Shown piece after piece: positions 35,426-46,833 of a stretch of 64,000 nt of DNA (positions within the stretch are counted from its first letter, which is position 1; each line of letters opens with the position of its first letter). The translations under genes and the position numbers were made by a program. This DNA comes from Fulvia fulva. Taxonomy: Eukaryota; Ascomycota; Dothideomycetes; Mycosphaerellales; Mycosphaerellaceae. The stretch lies in assembly GCF_020509005.1 (NCBI RefSeq), contig NC_063020.1:1116001-1180000 (forward strand), in the 5' to 3' direction. The notes below the pieces were generated by a model that ran no database searches, was not told the origin of the DNA, and was given only the letters and a program-made list of their open reading frames with translations.

Positions 35426-37033
35426 CTACCTTGTCTGCAACCCTAGAGTTGTCCCCCTCTTCCTGCTCTCCTCCTCCTTCTTTCTCTCCTCAATCCATCT
35501 CTCTGTTTCCCTAGTAAGAGAGAACTGCTCCAAAAATCCTTGGTGGATGATCCACCTTGTAATTCTCTGGAGGTCTCCCTTATTGCTGATCATGGCTTGG
35601 AAGTTTCTGTTCCTTGCCCTTGCCCTCCATTCACCTCTCCCTGTACTCCATTCTTTGCAAACCAGAAGTCTATGTTCGACATTCTGGGACAGGTAGCCGC
35701 ATGGGCAACTCTTGTCTTCGATACCTGGGATTTTTCTCTGATGCAGGTATGCCCTGACTCCGATGTGTTCAGAGCGGATTTGTATTGCTATGCTTGCTTC
35801 TGACCTGGTCAGGTCTGAGTACAGTAGGTAGTTGTGGCTACCAAACTGTTGGAGTGCCTTTGGGGTTCCTGGCCTCTGTGGGGTTCTTGTCCATTCAGTC
35901 TTCCAGAGGAGTCCTGCCATCCTTTCAGCTAGAGACTGTTGCTTCTTCCCTTGGCTGGCTACTGATCCTCTCCCTTGAGCCCTTCTGTCCTGTTCCTGCT
36001 GGGCTAGGTGCAGCTGTTCTGTTAGTTCTTTGAACTTCTGCAGGTCCTGCTGCTTCTGTGGGGCTGGATTGGGTCTTGCTTGTCTGTGCCTTCTTGTGCA
36101 CTGGCTCCTGATTTTGTTGACTGCCTTCTGGATTACTAGCTGGGCTGGGTATGCAGACGTCTTTCCTGCATACTGGTATCTCAACCCTTGAAGGTAGAGC
36201 TTGGCTGGTGGGGAGCCAGACTCCATTTCGACCACCCTTGTTGGAGTTGACTTGTATGCTCCAAGCACCTTTTTCAGACAGGAGGCTTGGGCTCTGCTGA
36301 TGGGATCTGCAATTCTCTTTGGGATCTTGTCTTGGGCTGACCAGATCTGGGCTCCATATAGCATGGCTGGCTTCACAATGGCCTTGTACATAACCTTTGC
36401 TTTCGCAAATGTGGCTCCCCATGTGGAGGCTGTAAGCCTGTCAATTGATTGCCTGTTGTTGTCTGCTCTTGCCTGTGCTTTCTTGACCTGTGGTCCCCAG
36501 CTGAGCTTTGGATCCATCCATATTCCTAGCACCCTTAATTCACTTGAGGGTTCTGTTGTGTGTCCCTGAATAGTGATTGGGGCTTGCATATTGTGTCTGT
36601 TTCTGGCTCTACTGAAGTGGATGAGTTGATACTTCTCTGGGGCAAATCTGGCTCCATGTTTCCTGGCCCATTCCTCACATTCCTTGTGTTTCTTCTGCAA
36701 GATTCTGCAGTTCTCTTCTGTGCTGTCTGACCAGGCTAGGATGTTTGTGTCATCTACAAACCCTGAGGCTGATGTGTTTCTGGAGTTTAGCTTTGCTGGC
36801 AGGTCTGCCATAAAGAGGAGAAACAGGATTGGAGACATTGTTGATCCCTGTGGGATTCCTGTCTCTGTAGGCATGCTGTCAGATTTGTATCTGCCCAGTC
36901 TTAGTCTTGTGGTTCTGCCTCTGAGGAAGGACTGGATAGACTGGACTGTCCAGTTAGGGATAGCCTTCTGTTTCAGGATGTGGATCAGCCTCTGGTGTGA
37001 GACATTGTCAAAGGCTCCTGATATGTCTAGTGA
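35426..37033 (-). CDS. LINE reverse transcriptase, 5'-truncated but with open frame
   Basis: About 535 uninterrupted codons of non-LTR reverse transcriptase. It begins at motif A (SLDISGAFDNVSHQRL), then GIPQGSTMSPILFLLFMADLP and the catalytic SGFVDDTNILAW. The C-terminus has a Cys/His cluster (CPCGYLSQNVEHRLLVC) usual for this group of LINEs. The fingers region, endonuclease and ORF1 are absent. The open frame runs about 15 codons into module X up to a TTG at 37081, without ATG, so it is probably not translated as such. The enzyme would copy LINE RNA at a nicked target. Confidence 0.85.
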   Translation of the reverse strand, partial: SLDISGAFDNVSHQRLIHILKQKAIPNWTVQSIQSFLRGRTTRLRLGRYKSDSMPTETGIPQGSTMSPILFLLFMADLPAKLNSRNTSASGFVDDTNILAWSDSTEENCRILQKKHKECEEWARKHGARFAPEKYQLIHFSRARNRHNMQAPITIQGHTTEPSSELRVLGIWMDPKLSWGPQVKKAQARADNNRQSIDRLTASTWGATFAKAKVMYKAIVKPAMLYGAQIWSAQDKIPKRIADPISRAQASCLKKVLGAYKSTPTRVVEMESGSPPAKLYLQGLRYQYAGKTSAYPAQLVIQKAVNKIRSQCTRRHRQARPNPAPQKQQDLQKFKELTEQLHLAQQEQDRRAQGRGSVASQGKKQQSLAERMAGLLWKTEWTRTPQRPGTPKALQQFGSHNYLLYSDLTRSEASIAIQIRSEHIGVRAYLHQRKIPGIEDKSCPCGYLSQNVEHRLLVCKEWSTGRGEWRARARNRNFQAMISNKGDLQRITRWIIHQGFLEQFSLTRETERWIEERKKEEESRKRGTTLGLQTR

Positions 37034-38110
37034 CAAGGAAGGAATCGTATTTAGCAAGCTAGCTACGAGATAAGGTGACAAGTCTTAACCGCGCTTTCCC
37101 ACTCATCTAGCACCACCGTGTAGCCTCGTTTCGAGAGGTTAGCCCGGAGCAAAAGCTTCCCTCTACGCCCTCCCTCCCTGTTTGCTCCTTAAGCCAATAT
37201 CCACCTCTATAGGCCTAAGCCCTTTAGTGCTCTCTATTGACCGACATGCGCATCCGTCCTCTCGGGCTGTACAGATAGTGTCAGCCGTCGCTGCCAGTGT
37301 ATACTACGCCCTAGGTTTTGACGCCCTTCGCGTTACCGCAGCCTATCTCTAGAAAGCGGCCGTCTATGCCTCGCAGGTTTGCTCGGGGCACACACCACGC
37401 CGGGCAGCGTACTCCTTGCGTTTCCACCTACTAACCAATATGAAGTTCCTTATCACCCTGCCCTCGATCCTCCCCGATCACAGAACTAATCCACTTGCAT
37501 TGTACGTCTTTTCCCCGTCCTAACAGCCGTCTTTTCCTTGCTTAGGCTATCGTCTTTTCCTCGTCGCAATCTACTATGTCAGACTAGGTGCGTTGTGTAG
37601 CGGGACAGGTAGTGCCTTAGGCAAAACCCTCGTTCCTATACCGGGTGTTCAACAGGCCCTTATAGGCTTCGTCGCGTGTCCACCTACCTACCGCATTGCC
37701 CGCTAGCAAACACCAGATTGTTTCGTAGTCCGCTCGACGCCGTTGCATAGTCCGCTTAGTTGTTGTTCTGTAGTCCGCTCGTCTAATGTTCGTCGCTTAG
37801 CCCGCTCGGTTTGCGGTCTCCGGAGGTGAAAATTCTGCACTTATACTAGAGGTGTCCTGTCGAGCGTATAGGCCACGGTTCCGCGCCCTTCTTACACGTA
37901 GAAAGAAGAGGGACTCGCTCCCGACACGAGTACACGCTCGTCGGATGGTTTTCATACCCGTTTTGCTAGTAGTCCTCTGTTCGCCGCGGCTTCGCCTACG
38001 CTACGCGCCCGTCGCGCCCACGACGCTCTAGCGTGAGAATACTTGGCTCTCTCGTAGCTAGACGAGAGGTTCGTAGCCGACACCACGTACAGGTGATTCT
38101 CGTCGTCGAC
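37034..38110 (-). mobile_element. Module X, copy 1 (1077 bp, noncoding, unmutated)
   Basis: No open frame of note on either strand. It aligns over its whole length with 46834-47873 plus 49460-49496. Coding-strand 5' end GTCGACGACGAGAA; 3' end ATTCCTTCCTTG joined to the LINE. Four spaced copies of an AGCGG(A/G)CTA motif lie at 37725-37809. Possibly a full-length host or parasitic RNA captured by LINEs. Confidence 0.85.
37725..37809 (-). repeat. Four spaced GAGCGGACTAC-like motifs in module X
   Basis: On the plus strand: gtagtccgctcg, atagtccgctta, gtagtccgctcg and ttagcccgctcgg, spaced 20-26 nt. The same set is present in X copy 2. Could be binding sites or a structured-RNA repeat. Confidence 0.7.
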
Positions 38111-38140
38111 CTATCGGCCAATATAGATCACTTCTATATT

Positions 38141-38152
38141 GTCGAAGATATA
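38141..38152. repeat. Target-site duplication of LINE-A, right copy
   Basis: gtcgaagatata, identical to 23939-23950. Confidence 0.7.
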
Positions 38153-38491
38153 ATTACTTGAAGGGGACGGACTCTTTAAACTTAAGATCCGTTATTTCGA
38201 GATACTATAAAAGAGATAAGTTATAAAGTATACGTCTTCGAAAGTAATAAAGTCGTAGAGTACAAAATATAGATTCTATAGCATATAGAAGCCTTGCTAG
38301 ATAGATGCGTTAATATTAATATTTATCGCGTTTATTGTTTTCATTTTTTCCACTATCCTAGATTTAACGTAAAGTACTAGTAAGCTAGGAACACTAGTAA
38401 GCTAGGAATTTTGTCTTAGTACGACCAACTCGTATTCTTTATTAATCGTTTTTAGTAGCTATATATATAAACTAGGCGAGTACTATATAGA
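38153..38491. other. AT-rich unassigned sequence
   Basis: Old pre-insertion sequence flanking LINE-A. It holds a tandem 17-bp repeat (actagtaagctaggaa units, about 38374-38409). No gene. Confidence 0.4.
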
Positions 38492-38597
38492 CGACGTATC
38501 GGCGCTATCGCTAAATACGACACATTCGAAAGCCCTTATTAAGGCTATTCTAACAATCTATAAAGTAGGCTACTATCCCTAGAATTAAGGGAGTTCT
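38492..38597 (+). mobile_element. LINE 5'-end fragment (LINE-A family, plus orientation)
   Basis: This matches the reverse complement of the 5' end of LINE-A (about 35096-35203), from ATCGGCGCTATCGCTAAA to GGGAGTTCT, where an LTR interrupts it. Confidence 0.7.
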
Positions 38598-38782
38598 TAT
38601 TACTATACCGGCGTATATTTACTTAAACCCGCGGGTACGTACCTAGACCTCGCGCCCGCTAACTAATCCGACTAGCGGCTTAGCGCCCGTATATAACTCT
38701 CGCGCCCTCCGCGCCTCCCTTAGATAGAACATCTATTCGACTTGTACCTTACCTAACTACGTACTTATACCTACTTATAACA
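38598..38782 (+). repeat. 185-bp LTR of gypsy family 2, left copy
   Basis: Near-identical to 53624-53808. Starts TATTAC (RIP form of TGTTACC) and ends TTATAACA. It is preceded by gttct and followed by family-2-like or unassigned sequence. Confidence 0.9.
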
Positions 38783-39292
38783 CTTCGAATAGATTATTAC
38801 TAACGTATAGAGAGACACGAGAAGCTATATTCGGGAGATTATAGAGAAACCGCGATAGTATACGAGGAAGTACTAAGATTAGGTGTCGTACTCGCTAAGT
38901 CGTACCTTAAAGTAGATTATAGCTAATATAGTAATAATAGCGAGACAGACCGGTACCGGCGTACTAGGCGTAAGTATAGAGAACACTAATAGACGCGTTT
39001 ATCGCGCGTCCCTTAATAGATCATCCTTCTTTACCCTACTATCCGATCTACCCGATAACGATAGCGCGAACCCGGCGATATAGACTTAAAGACGTAAAGA
39101 GGATATCGTAAATAGGCTCCTCGACGAGAATAACTAGTACCGTAAGTAGTATAAGAAGGTATTCGACTAACTTAAGGCGATTAAGGAAGAGGAGGTCGAG
39201 ATAGAGCTAAACTTAGCTAACCTATATAGGGCGGAGGAAGACACTACTATATATACTATATAAGACGTAGTTGAATCGCTATACTAGATAAA
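38783..39292 (+). other. RIP-mutated sequence between LTR and LINE-C
   Basis: Probably the 5' internal (gag) part of gypsy family 2 or the LINE-C leader. No domain readable. Confidence 0.3.
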
Positions 39293-42200
39293 AATGGCGA
39301 CGACGACGGTAGTAGACGACCGAGAGCAAGGGGGAGACGAGTAGAGGACGCTCTATAAGAAGGCGGAAGAGATAGTAGCGGTAGAAGAAGGGAGGTTTCC
39401 GGAGAGAGCACTAAAAGGAGTAATAAGCGAACTACTCGGTAGACTAAAGGCGCTTAAACGATAAACAAGCACTACAATTAACATAGCAATCGAGGCAGTA
39501 ACACGAAACGTAAGAAACAACCCTTAAAGAGACCCGAGACAGACCTAGGGCCTAACGACCTAGGTAACAATCCGAGCCAACCTACCCCCCCTTAGAGTAT
39601 AGTACTACGAGTCTATATTACGGACTAGAAAGAGAAGGAAGAGATAGGAAAGATGACCGGGAGGGAGATAGTCGAGAAGATCGGAGTAAAGGGAATAGTA
39701 GAGGTAAGGGTAGATAATAAAGGGGTCAAGCTGTTTATAGTATACGTATAGGACAAGAAGGCCCTCGAAATAAATAAGGAGTAGACACTAAAGATCGGGA
39801 GTATAGCGAAAGTCTCCTATTAATAGTATATAGTAATTGCGTATAGGGTCCTACGAACCTTTGACATATAAAGGGATATACTAAACCTCTAGAGGCAAAA
39901 CTAGGTAATAGCACTAGGACTATAGATCATAAAGACAGCGTAGGTCAAGAAGAAGATAGAGGAGGGCAAGAGGGCCTCCTCGCTAATCTTATAGGTTATA
40001 ACACTAGAGCAAGCGAACAAGGTCTTAGACTAAGGGTTGTACTAGGACTTTAAGAGGCTAGATGTAGAAATCTATTAGAGTAACTATAGAATCCTTCAAT
40101 ATTTTAACTATTAATAGTACGGACATATTGCCCTAAAGTATAGTAAAGCTACACTAGTCTACTCCTACTATACTAGTGACTACGCGACCTAAGAGTGCTA
40201 AAAACGGAAGGAGGACACAAGATACGTAGTATATAGGAGAAAATACCCGGTATAGTTAAACTAATACCTAGTTAGACTATTAGCCTAGTGGAGAGCGCGG
40301 GAAGTAAGGGTAACAATACTAACTAGGTTCCTAGTAGGTAAATAGAAACAACTAGAAAGAACTACCTATCCGAATAAGAGACCCCGGCTATAAGAGGAGC
40401 TATAAATAGTACTAGTAATAGGGAGACTAACGTTCTTATATAAGGCAGCGTAGAGCAATAGACAAATGAGAATCAACCAAATGATAGGGAGCTAACCCTA
40501 AAGGGAAGAACAGGAGGAGGGACGGGAAAACTAATAGTAAGACTAATAGTAAGACTAAACGGACCTAGATATAAATATGTCCTAATGCCTCATACTAACA
40601 GACTATTAATCATTTAGTATAATGTGAATAGAAGTAAAGACAGGGTCTAAAGGAGCTTTCTACAAGCCTTAGACCCGGAGGAATACTATATTATAGTAAT
40701 ATAGGAACTATAGATCAACCTATACTCTAGGATTCTATTAACTATACGAGACCCGAGATACTACGTAGTAATAAACAGAACCGAGGGAGTCCTACGAACT
40801 TGTATCTATGTCAGTAAGAAGGTACTAGTAGAGGACTAGTAGGCCTAGCCGAGAACCGATAGGGATATCACTACAGTATAGCTTAAAACAACTTAAGGCC
40901 AAGTCCTAATCTATAGCGTATACAACCCACCTCTAGAGTCCAGAAGCAGCACACAACTACACACGCTAGGAAGGCTCCTAGAAGCAATAGACTAACAAAA
41001 CCACAACATCGTAATAGGAGATTTCAACCTCTACTACCTAAAGTAGGGATTGGACTTCACCCTAGCACACCACTTCTTAGTAGGGAGGCTTATTAGTCAG
41101 ATAGAAACAGCCCAAATAGACTTGATCACGCCAAAGGGAATAGAAACTTGGGCTAGAAACAACAGTTCTAGTACGCTAGACCTATGCTTTATGTCCTACG
41201 CCTTAATACGACGGGTAGAAAGCTATATAGTCAATGACTAACTAGAGTCCTTATTAGACCACTATCTAATCCAAACCGACATCTAACTCATAGTTAAGGA
41301 GGAGAGGGAACCTAAGAGGAGGCTCTACTAGAAGTAGGCCGAGTAGACACTAGTATAGTAGCGGCTAGAAGGCGAACTAGAATAGGTGAACATTGACGAT
41401 ATATATATAACGGAGGGTATCGACTAAGTAGTAGAGCAGCTAATAGAAGCTATACAAAGGGTAGCCTAGGCCTATATACCTAAGAAGAGATAGTCGCTAT
41501 ACTAGAAGCTATACTAGATACTAGAGTATATAGCCAAAGTCAAGGAGGCAAGGAGAGTAAGAAGGAGATAGGAGTAACGACGTACCTAAGCAAACTAGGA
41601 AGCCTATAATAACGCGTATAAAGCAAAGAAGGCGTAGATTAGAAGAGACAAGACGTAGGAGTAGAGGTCAACTATAGGGATGATTATAGAACACCCGGAA
41701 CAAATCTAGAGACTAGTAGAATAGGCTAGGAAACTAGACGAGGAACGAAACTCCCCGCCCTAGTTTCCCTTAATATAGGACTAAGACGGGGAAACGTAAA
41801 CCACTCCGATAGGGAAAGCGAAAGCATTTATAGACTACTTCTTCGGGACTTAGGTAGAGGCAGACCTAAGTAACATCCTAGGAACACACATTCCTCCGCT
41901 AAGGGAGGCTAACTAGTAAGTGTCTACTATAGAGATCGGAAACATTATTAAGAAACTAAAGGGCAACAAAGCCCTAGGCCTAGACAAGATCCCTAACTAT
42001 TACCTAAAAGCTAGTAGTAGCCTTATCACTCTAGTACTTACGCTAATCTTTACCTAGTACATAAAGTAGGGGTATTACCTAAAGGCCTTTAGGTAATTAC
42101 TAACTTACGTCCTAAGGAAACCCTAAAAGGAAGACTATACTAAGTTGAAGTCATATAGACTAATTACGTTACTAAACATACTAGGGAAGCTCCTAGAGAA

Positions 42201-44194
42201 GGTCGTAGCTATAAGGCTTACCGGAATAGTAGAAGAACACAACCTCCTTCCGGTAATATAAATAGGGGGGAGATAAAAGAGATCTACCCTTATAGTAGTC
42301 GAACTGATTATAGAGCAAATCAGACACGTCTAGTACTATAGTAACAATAAGGTAGCCTTACTACTTTTACTAGACATATTAGGGGCTTTCGATAACGTGT
42401 CCTACGTAAGGCTCCTATATATCCTTAGAATAAAAAGTATCCTAGCCTAGATAGTACACTTTATATAGTCATTCCTTAAGGACAGAACAACCTAGATCCT
42501 CCTAGGGTCCTTTAAAGCCCCGTAGACCCTAATTACGAACACGGGCATCCTATAGGGCTCTATACTCTCCCTAATTCTGTTCCTCCTCTTTATAGCCGAC
42601 CTGACCCTACTCCTAGAAATAGTAAACACCTTAGTATCGGGGTTCGTAGATAACATAAATATCCTAGCGTAGTCGGGGTCTATAGAGGAAAACTACGTAC
42701 TCCTAGAGGAGAGATATAGACAATACGAAAAATAGGCAAGAGAGTATAGGGCAAAATTCGTACCGGATAAGTACTAACTTATCCATTTTAGTAAGGTAAA
42801 GACAAAACATAACTTAGTAGTACTAGTAAAAATCTAGGGGTTCGAGACCTATCCTATAAGGGAACTTAGAGTCCTTAGGATATAGCTAGACCCGAAACTT
42901 AGCTAGGGACCACAAGTGAAGAAGGCGCAAGCGAGAGCGGATACTAATAGACAATTAATCGAGAGACTTACTACGTTAACCTAGGGGGCGACCTTTATAA
43001 AGGCCTAGACTATATACAAGGCTATTATTAAGCCCGTAATGCTATATAGAGTAGCAATTTAGGTAGCGGAAAAACACATCCCGAAGAGAATTAAGGATCC
43101 CCTTAATAGAGCGTAGGTAGCCTACCTAAAGAGAGTACTAGGGGCATATAAGTCAACCCCTTATAAAACAATAGAAATGGAATTAGGTACAGCCCCTATT
43201 AGGGAGTACCTCTAGGGCATAAGGTGTTAATACGTAGAGAAGACATTAGTATACCTAGCCTAGGGAACTATCTAAGTAGCTACTTAAAGGATAAGAACCT
43301 AGTAGGAGAGGAGGAGAAGACCTAACCGGCTATATATAATCCTATAGAAGGAAGTAGACCTAAAAACATTATAGGAAATCCTAGTAGCCCTTGGATAGAG
43401 AGAAGCTCTAAGGGAGCAAGCTAATATAGGGGACAAAGGGAAAAAGAAGCAAAGCCAAGTAGAAAGGATCGTAGGTCACCTATAGGAAACGCGTTAGAAC
43501 TAAAAACCGGTAAGACTAGGAGCCCTACTAGCGGCTAGGACCTTCGGGAGGTATAACTACCTTATCTACAAAGACCTAAAGAGGGCGGAAGCAAGTATAG
43601 CTATCTAGATTCGCTCTAAGTATATTAGGCTAAGAGCATACTTATACTAAAGAAGAGTCCTAGGATACAATTCTAAACGTTACCCCTATAGCTACCTATC
43701 CTAAAACCTAGAGTACATAGTACTAAACTGTACTAAGTAGGTAAAAGGGAGAAGCTAGTAGAGGGCGAAGGTAAGAGATAGGCAATACTAGGCTATTATC
43801 TAGAATAGACAAGATATAAGGAGAGTGATAAGATAGATCCTTAACGAGGACTACCTAGAGCAATTCTCCCTAGTAGTAGAAACGGAAAGGTGGATAGAGA
43901 GGAGGAAGAGAGAGAGAAGAGCCGGGGAAATAGAAGGGAGAAAGGGAATCGAGAGGAGGACATTACTAGGGTTACGGGCAAGGTAGTTATAGGGTAATAA
44001 CTATAACACTAGCGTACCCTAAAGGAAGGAGAACGAAAGGACAAGATAGGAAAGAACGAGGAGGGCAAAGACGAGGAGGTTTTCATCCGTTAATCGGGTT
44101 TCCTACCTATATAAATAGACCTAAATAGCGAGAGACCTATATAGGCTATAGGGCACTAAAACAGGCGAATAAATAATCTATCTATCTATCTATA
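39293..44194 (+). mobile_element. LINE-C, nearly full-length plus-strand LINE, heavily RIP-mutated
   Basis: The ORF1 reading starts near ATGGCGACGACGACG (39293), followed by a zinc-knuckle-like region at about 40.1-40.2 kb. AP-endonuclease lies at about 40.56-41.29 kb, reverse transcriptase at about 41.9-43.0 kb (SGFVDNINILA relic), and a Cys/His end at about 43.6-43.75 kb that parallels the intact LINE-D tail. The 3' end is an (ATCT)n tail at 44165-44190. CpA is almost absent; TAG stops occur every few codons. The 5' border is uncertain. Confidence 0.8.
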
Positions 44195-44322
44195 TAATAG
44201 CTAGGAGCTCCTTATCGTAGATGTCGAAGTTATATTACTAGGGATCTATCTTCTTAGATATATAAGCGATAGGATATAATGCTCCTCGCTCGTTACGTTA
44301 TAAGAGTACTACTACTGTTTGC
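44195..44322 (-). mobile_element. Gypsy family-2 RNase H fragment, inverted
   Basis: Reverse complement of about 51237-51362 (from aacagtagtagtactc to aaggagctcctagc). A short fragment between the LINE-C tail and LINE-B. Confidence 0.8.
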
Positions 44323-46833
44323 GCTACGTCGTATCCTCTCTTCCTATACTACTCCTACTAGGCGGTACTATTCTAGCTAGCCCTTCTCTAGTATCTAGTT
44401 CGTAATACGCCGTAGGTCCTTAACGTTATTAAGAAGTACCCTAATCGTCCGGTTCCTCGCCTTTACTATCTACTCCCCCCTTCCTAGCGACTACCTCGGA
44501 TAGACGAGGAGTACGTACCGTACGTTCTAGGAGTAATAGCCGTAGGGATAGCTAGTATTCGTGTATCCTAGAACCTTCCTCTATAATAGGTACCCCTAGA
44601 GGCCGATGTGTTTGCTTCGTAGTTAGGTTACTATACTACTCTATACCCTCGTAAGGCGGTAGTAGATAAGCTTCGGGGGGTACTTAACCGCGGATTTTGT
44701 AGCTAACTATTCCTTAGGTTGTCCCGCTAGCTAAGGGCGTCTACTATACCCTATACCCTAGTTGTTCTACCTCTCTTTCTATAGTTACTCTATAAACGAT
44801 TTCTTACCTTCCTATCGTATTACTAGCTATTCATCCCTTACCCGGTAGTTCGGCTCGTTTCCGGGTCGAATACCCTTATACGCTAGTACTAATTCGCAGG
44901 CCCTTACGACTATACTAGCGATAACCTTCTATACTAGGTACTGTGCCGACTTGCCTAAGTAGGAGGTCCGTAGTCCCTAGATATATAGGTCGATCGGCGG
45001 TATAGCGGTCTCGTACTTAAGTATCCTTTTTAGTATCGACTTATATACCCCGGTGACCTTCCTTAGGTATTAGTTTTAGATCTTCGCTAGCGGCGCGACG
45101 AGTCCCTTCGATAGGTAGGCCCTCTCGCCTAAGGACTATACTTAGCTACTATAGGTAAGGACTAGCCGTATAATAGCCGTATATAGAAGTCGTAACTACC
45201 GGAAGTCCGCCCCCTATATAGACGTAGTAAGCCTCTAGTATAATACTATATTCTGTTTAGCTTTCCGTAATATTACCTATACGTACTTCCTCTACCGTAG
45301 CGCCGGGTCTACCTATAGTCCGAGGATCCTAAGCTAATTTACCGGGTTAGTCGTATACCCCTATATCTAGATAGAAGCTTATATACTATAGGACCGTAGC
45401 CAGCGCGTAAAGTGTATTAGATTGTACTTTTCTAGGGTAAATCGAGCCCCGTGCCTCCTAGCCTAGTCCTCGTAGATCTTATACTTCTCTTCTAGTAGCC
45501 TATAGTTCTCCTTAGTCGAGGAAGACTACGCTAGGATATTCGTGTCGTCTACGAAGCCGCTCGTAGCGGTGTTCTAGGATTCTAGGGCTAGGAGTAGCGT
45601 CGCTATAAAGAAGAGGAACAGAATAGGTACTAGTATTAAGCCTTACGGGATTCTAGTATAGACTACTTGAAATAGGCTTTTGTACTAGCCGACTAGGATC
45701 GACGTACTACGGTTTTAGAGGTAGGACCGTACGAAGTTAATAAGCTACTTAGGGAGTCCTTTTGACCTTAGGATATAGAGTAGCCGCGGGTATAATATAT
45801 AGTCAAAGGCTCCTAATATATCTAGACTAAGTAAGGATGCCACCTTATCCCTATTCTTATACTAGATAGCCTTTACCTAAGAGGTAATAAGTCCTATCGC
45901 GGATAGCGTCGATCGCTATAGGCGCGTACCTATCTAGGTATCCGGGAGTAGGGAGTATTCCTCTACCGCCTCGGAGAGTCTCGTTATAACTAGCTTCTTA
46001 AGCGCCTTCCTAAGAGTATTAAGGAGCGTAATTAGGCGGTACGACTTCATCTACGTATAGTCTTCCTTTTACGGCTTACGTAGGACTACTATCGTCGATT
46101 GTTTTAATACTATTAGGTAGTATCCGGTCTATAGGTAGGCGTTAAAGATCGCTATAACTACTAGGGCTAGTTAATCTCTACACTTCTTTAGTAGCTCGTT
46201 TAGGATCCTATCCGGCCCCGGGGCTTTCTTCGCCGGTAACTTCCTAAGTATAGCGGCAACTTCTCCCTCGGACATATTCTATTAGACCGCTATACTAGGG
46301 GCTAGGGGAGTAGAGCTGTTTATATCGCTTAGATTAGCCTCGACTAGGGGCGGGAAGAACTTACTAGCTAGTAGACGCGCCTTGGCCTTAGGGTCGCTAA
46401 CCGGCCTACTAGGCGATTATAGCGCTAGGATAGAGAAGGAGGGGCCCTATATAGGGTCCTATCGGGCCCATTTCGCTAGCTTCTATATCCTCGCTAGCTT
46501 ACCGGCGATTTCTTCTACTATAGCCCTCTAGCCGACTGCTTTCTCCCTCCGTATTATAGCTTTCTTCTATTAGTATGCCTCCCTATATACGTTCTAGGCC
46601 TCCTCGCTATAGCTACTCGTCTATACCCGGCGGGCTCTCCTTACTTCTCTTACTACCGTAGTATACTTCGGCGTCTAGTATAGTTTAGACTATATCGTTA
46701 GTTAGGTAAGCGGAACGTAAAGTAAGGTTGCTTTTCTTATTTCGTCTATTAACCCTTAGACTGCCTCGTCTATCTCGTCTTTACTATTATATTACTACTA
46801 CGCGATCTAGACTAGCCTCTCGGAGTTATCGAG
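44323..46833 (-). mobile_element. LINE-B fragment fused to module X copy 2
   Basis: Same family as LINE-A: it aligns with 24150-24563 joined to 30862-32964 without the element-1 insertion. It lacks the LINE 3' tail and stops at CGGAGTTATCGAG, where X begins. RIP-mutated throughout. Part of a second X-LINE chimera. Confidence 0.85.

Larger units (their letters stand above)
35238..38110 (-). mobile_element. Chimeric retroelement: module X (5') fused to a LINE-D 3' fragment
   Basis: A single 2873-bp insertion bounded by an 18-bp duplication. Its coding-strand order is X (38110-37034), then LINE-D from the RT catalytic core to the 3' end (37033-35238). Composition is normal (CA and TG frequent), in sharp contrast with the RIP-mutated LINE-A around it, so it is younger than the RIP that hit its host. 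LINE-D belongs to the same family as LINE-C at 39-44 kb. I infer a template switch by the LINE reverse transcriptase during integration. Confidence 0.85.
23951..38140 (-). mobile_element. LINE-A: non-LTR retrotransposon interrupted by two later insertions
   Basis: Pieces 23951-24568, 30862-35237 and 38129-38140 together make about 5 kb. The 3' end is on the left, with a tetranucleotide tail (TATC on the coding strand). Minus-strand reading shows RIP-broken remnants of ORF1 (about 34-34.9 kb), an AP-endonuclease region (about 33.0-33.9 kb) and a reverse transcriptase (about 31.4-32.4 kb) including LDILGAFD and GFVDDTNILAWS. No frame is intact because of TAG stops from CpA mutation. The 12-bp direct repeats at both outer ends mark one insertion. 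LINE-B and LINE-E belong to the same family. Confidence 0.85.

Noticed and set aside
35403..37073. Several plus-strand frames of 80-130 codons
   Set aside because: Antisense shadows of the intact LINE-D reverse transcriptase frame.
37725..37809. CRISPR-like spaced repeats
   Set aside because: Repeat unit of about 11 nt, imperfect, only four copies, in a fungal retroelement module.
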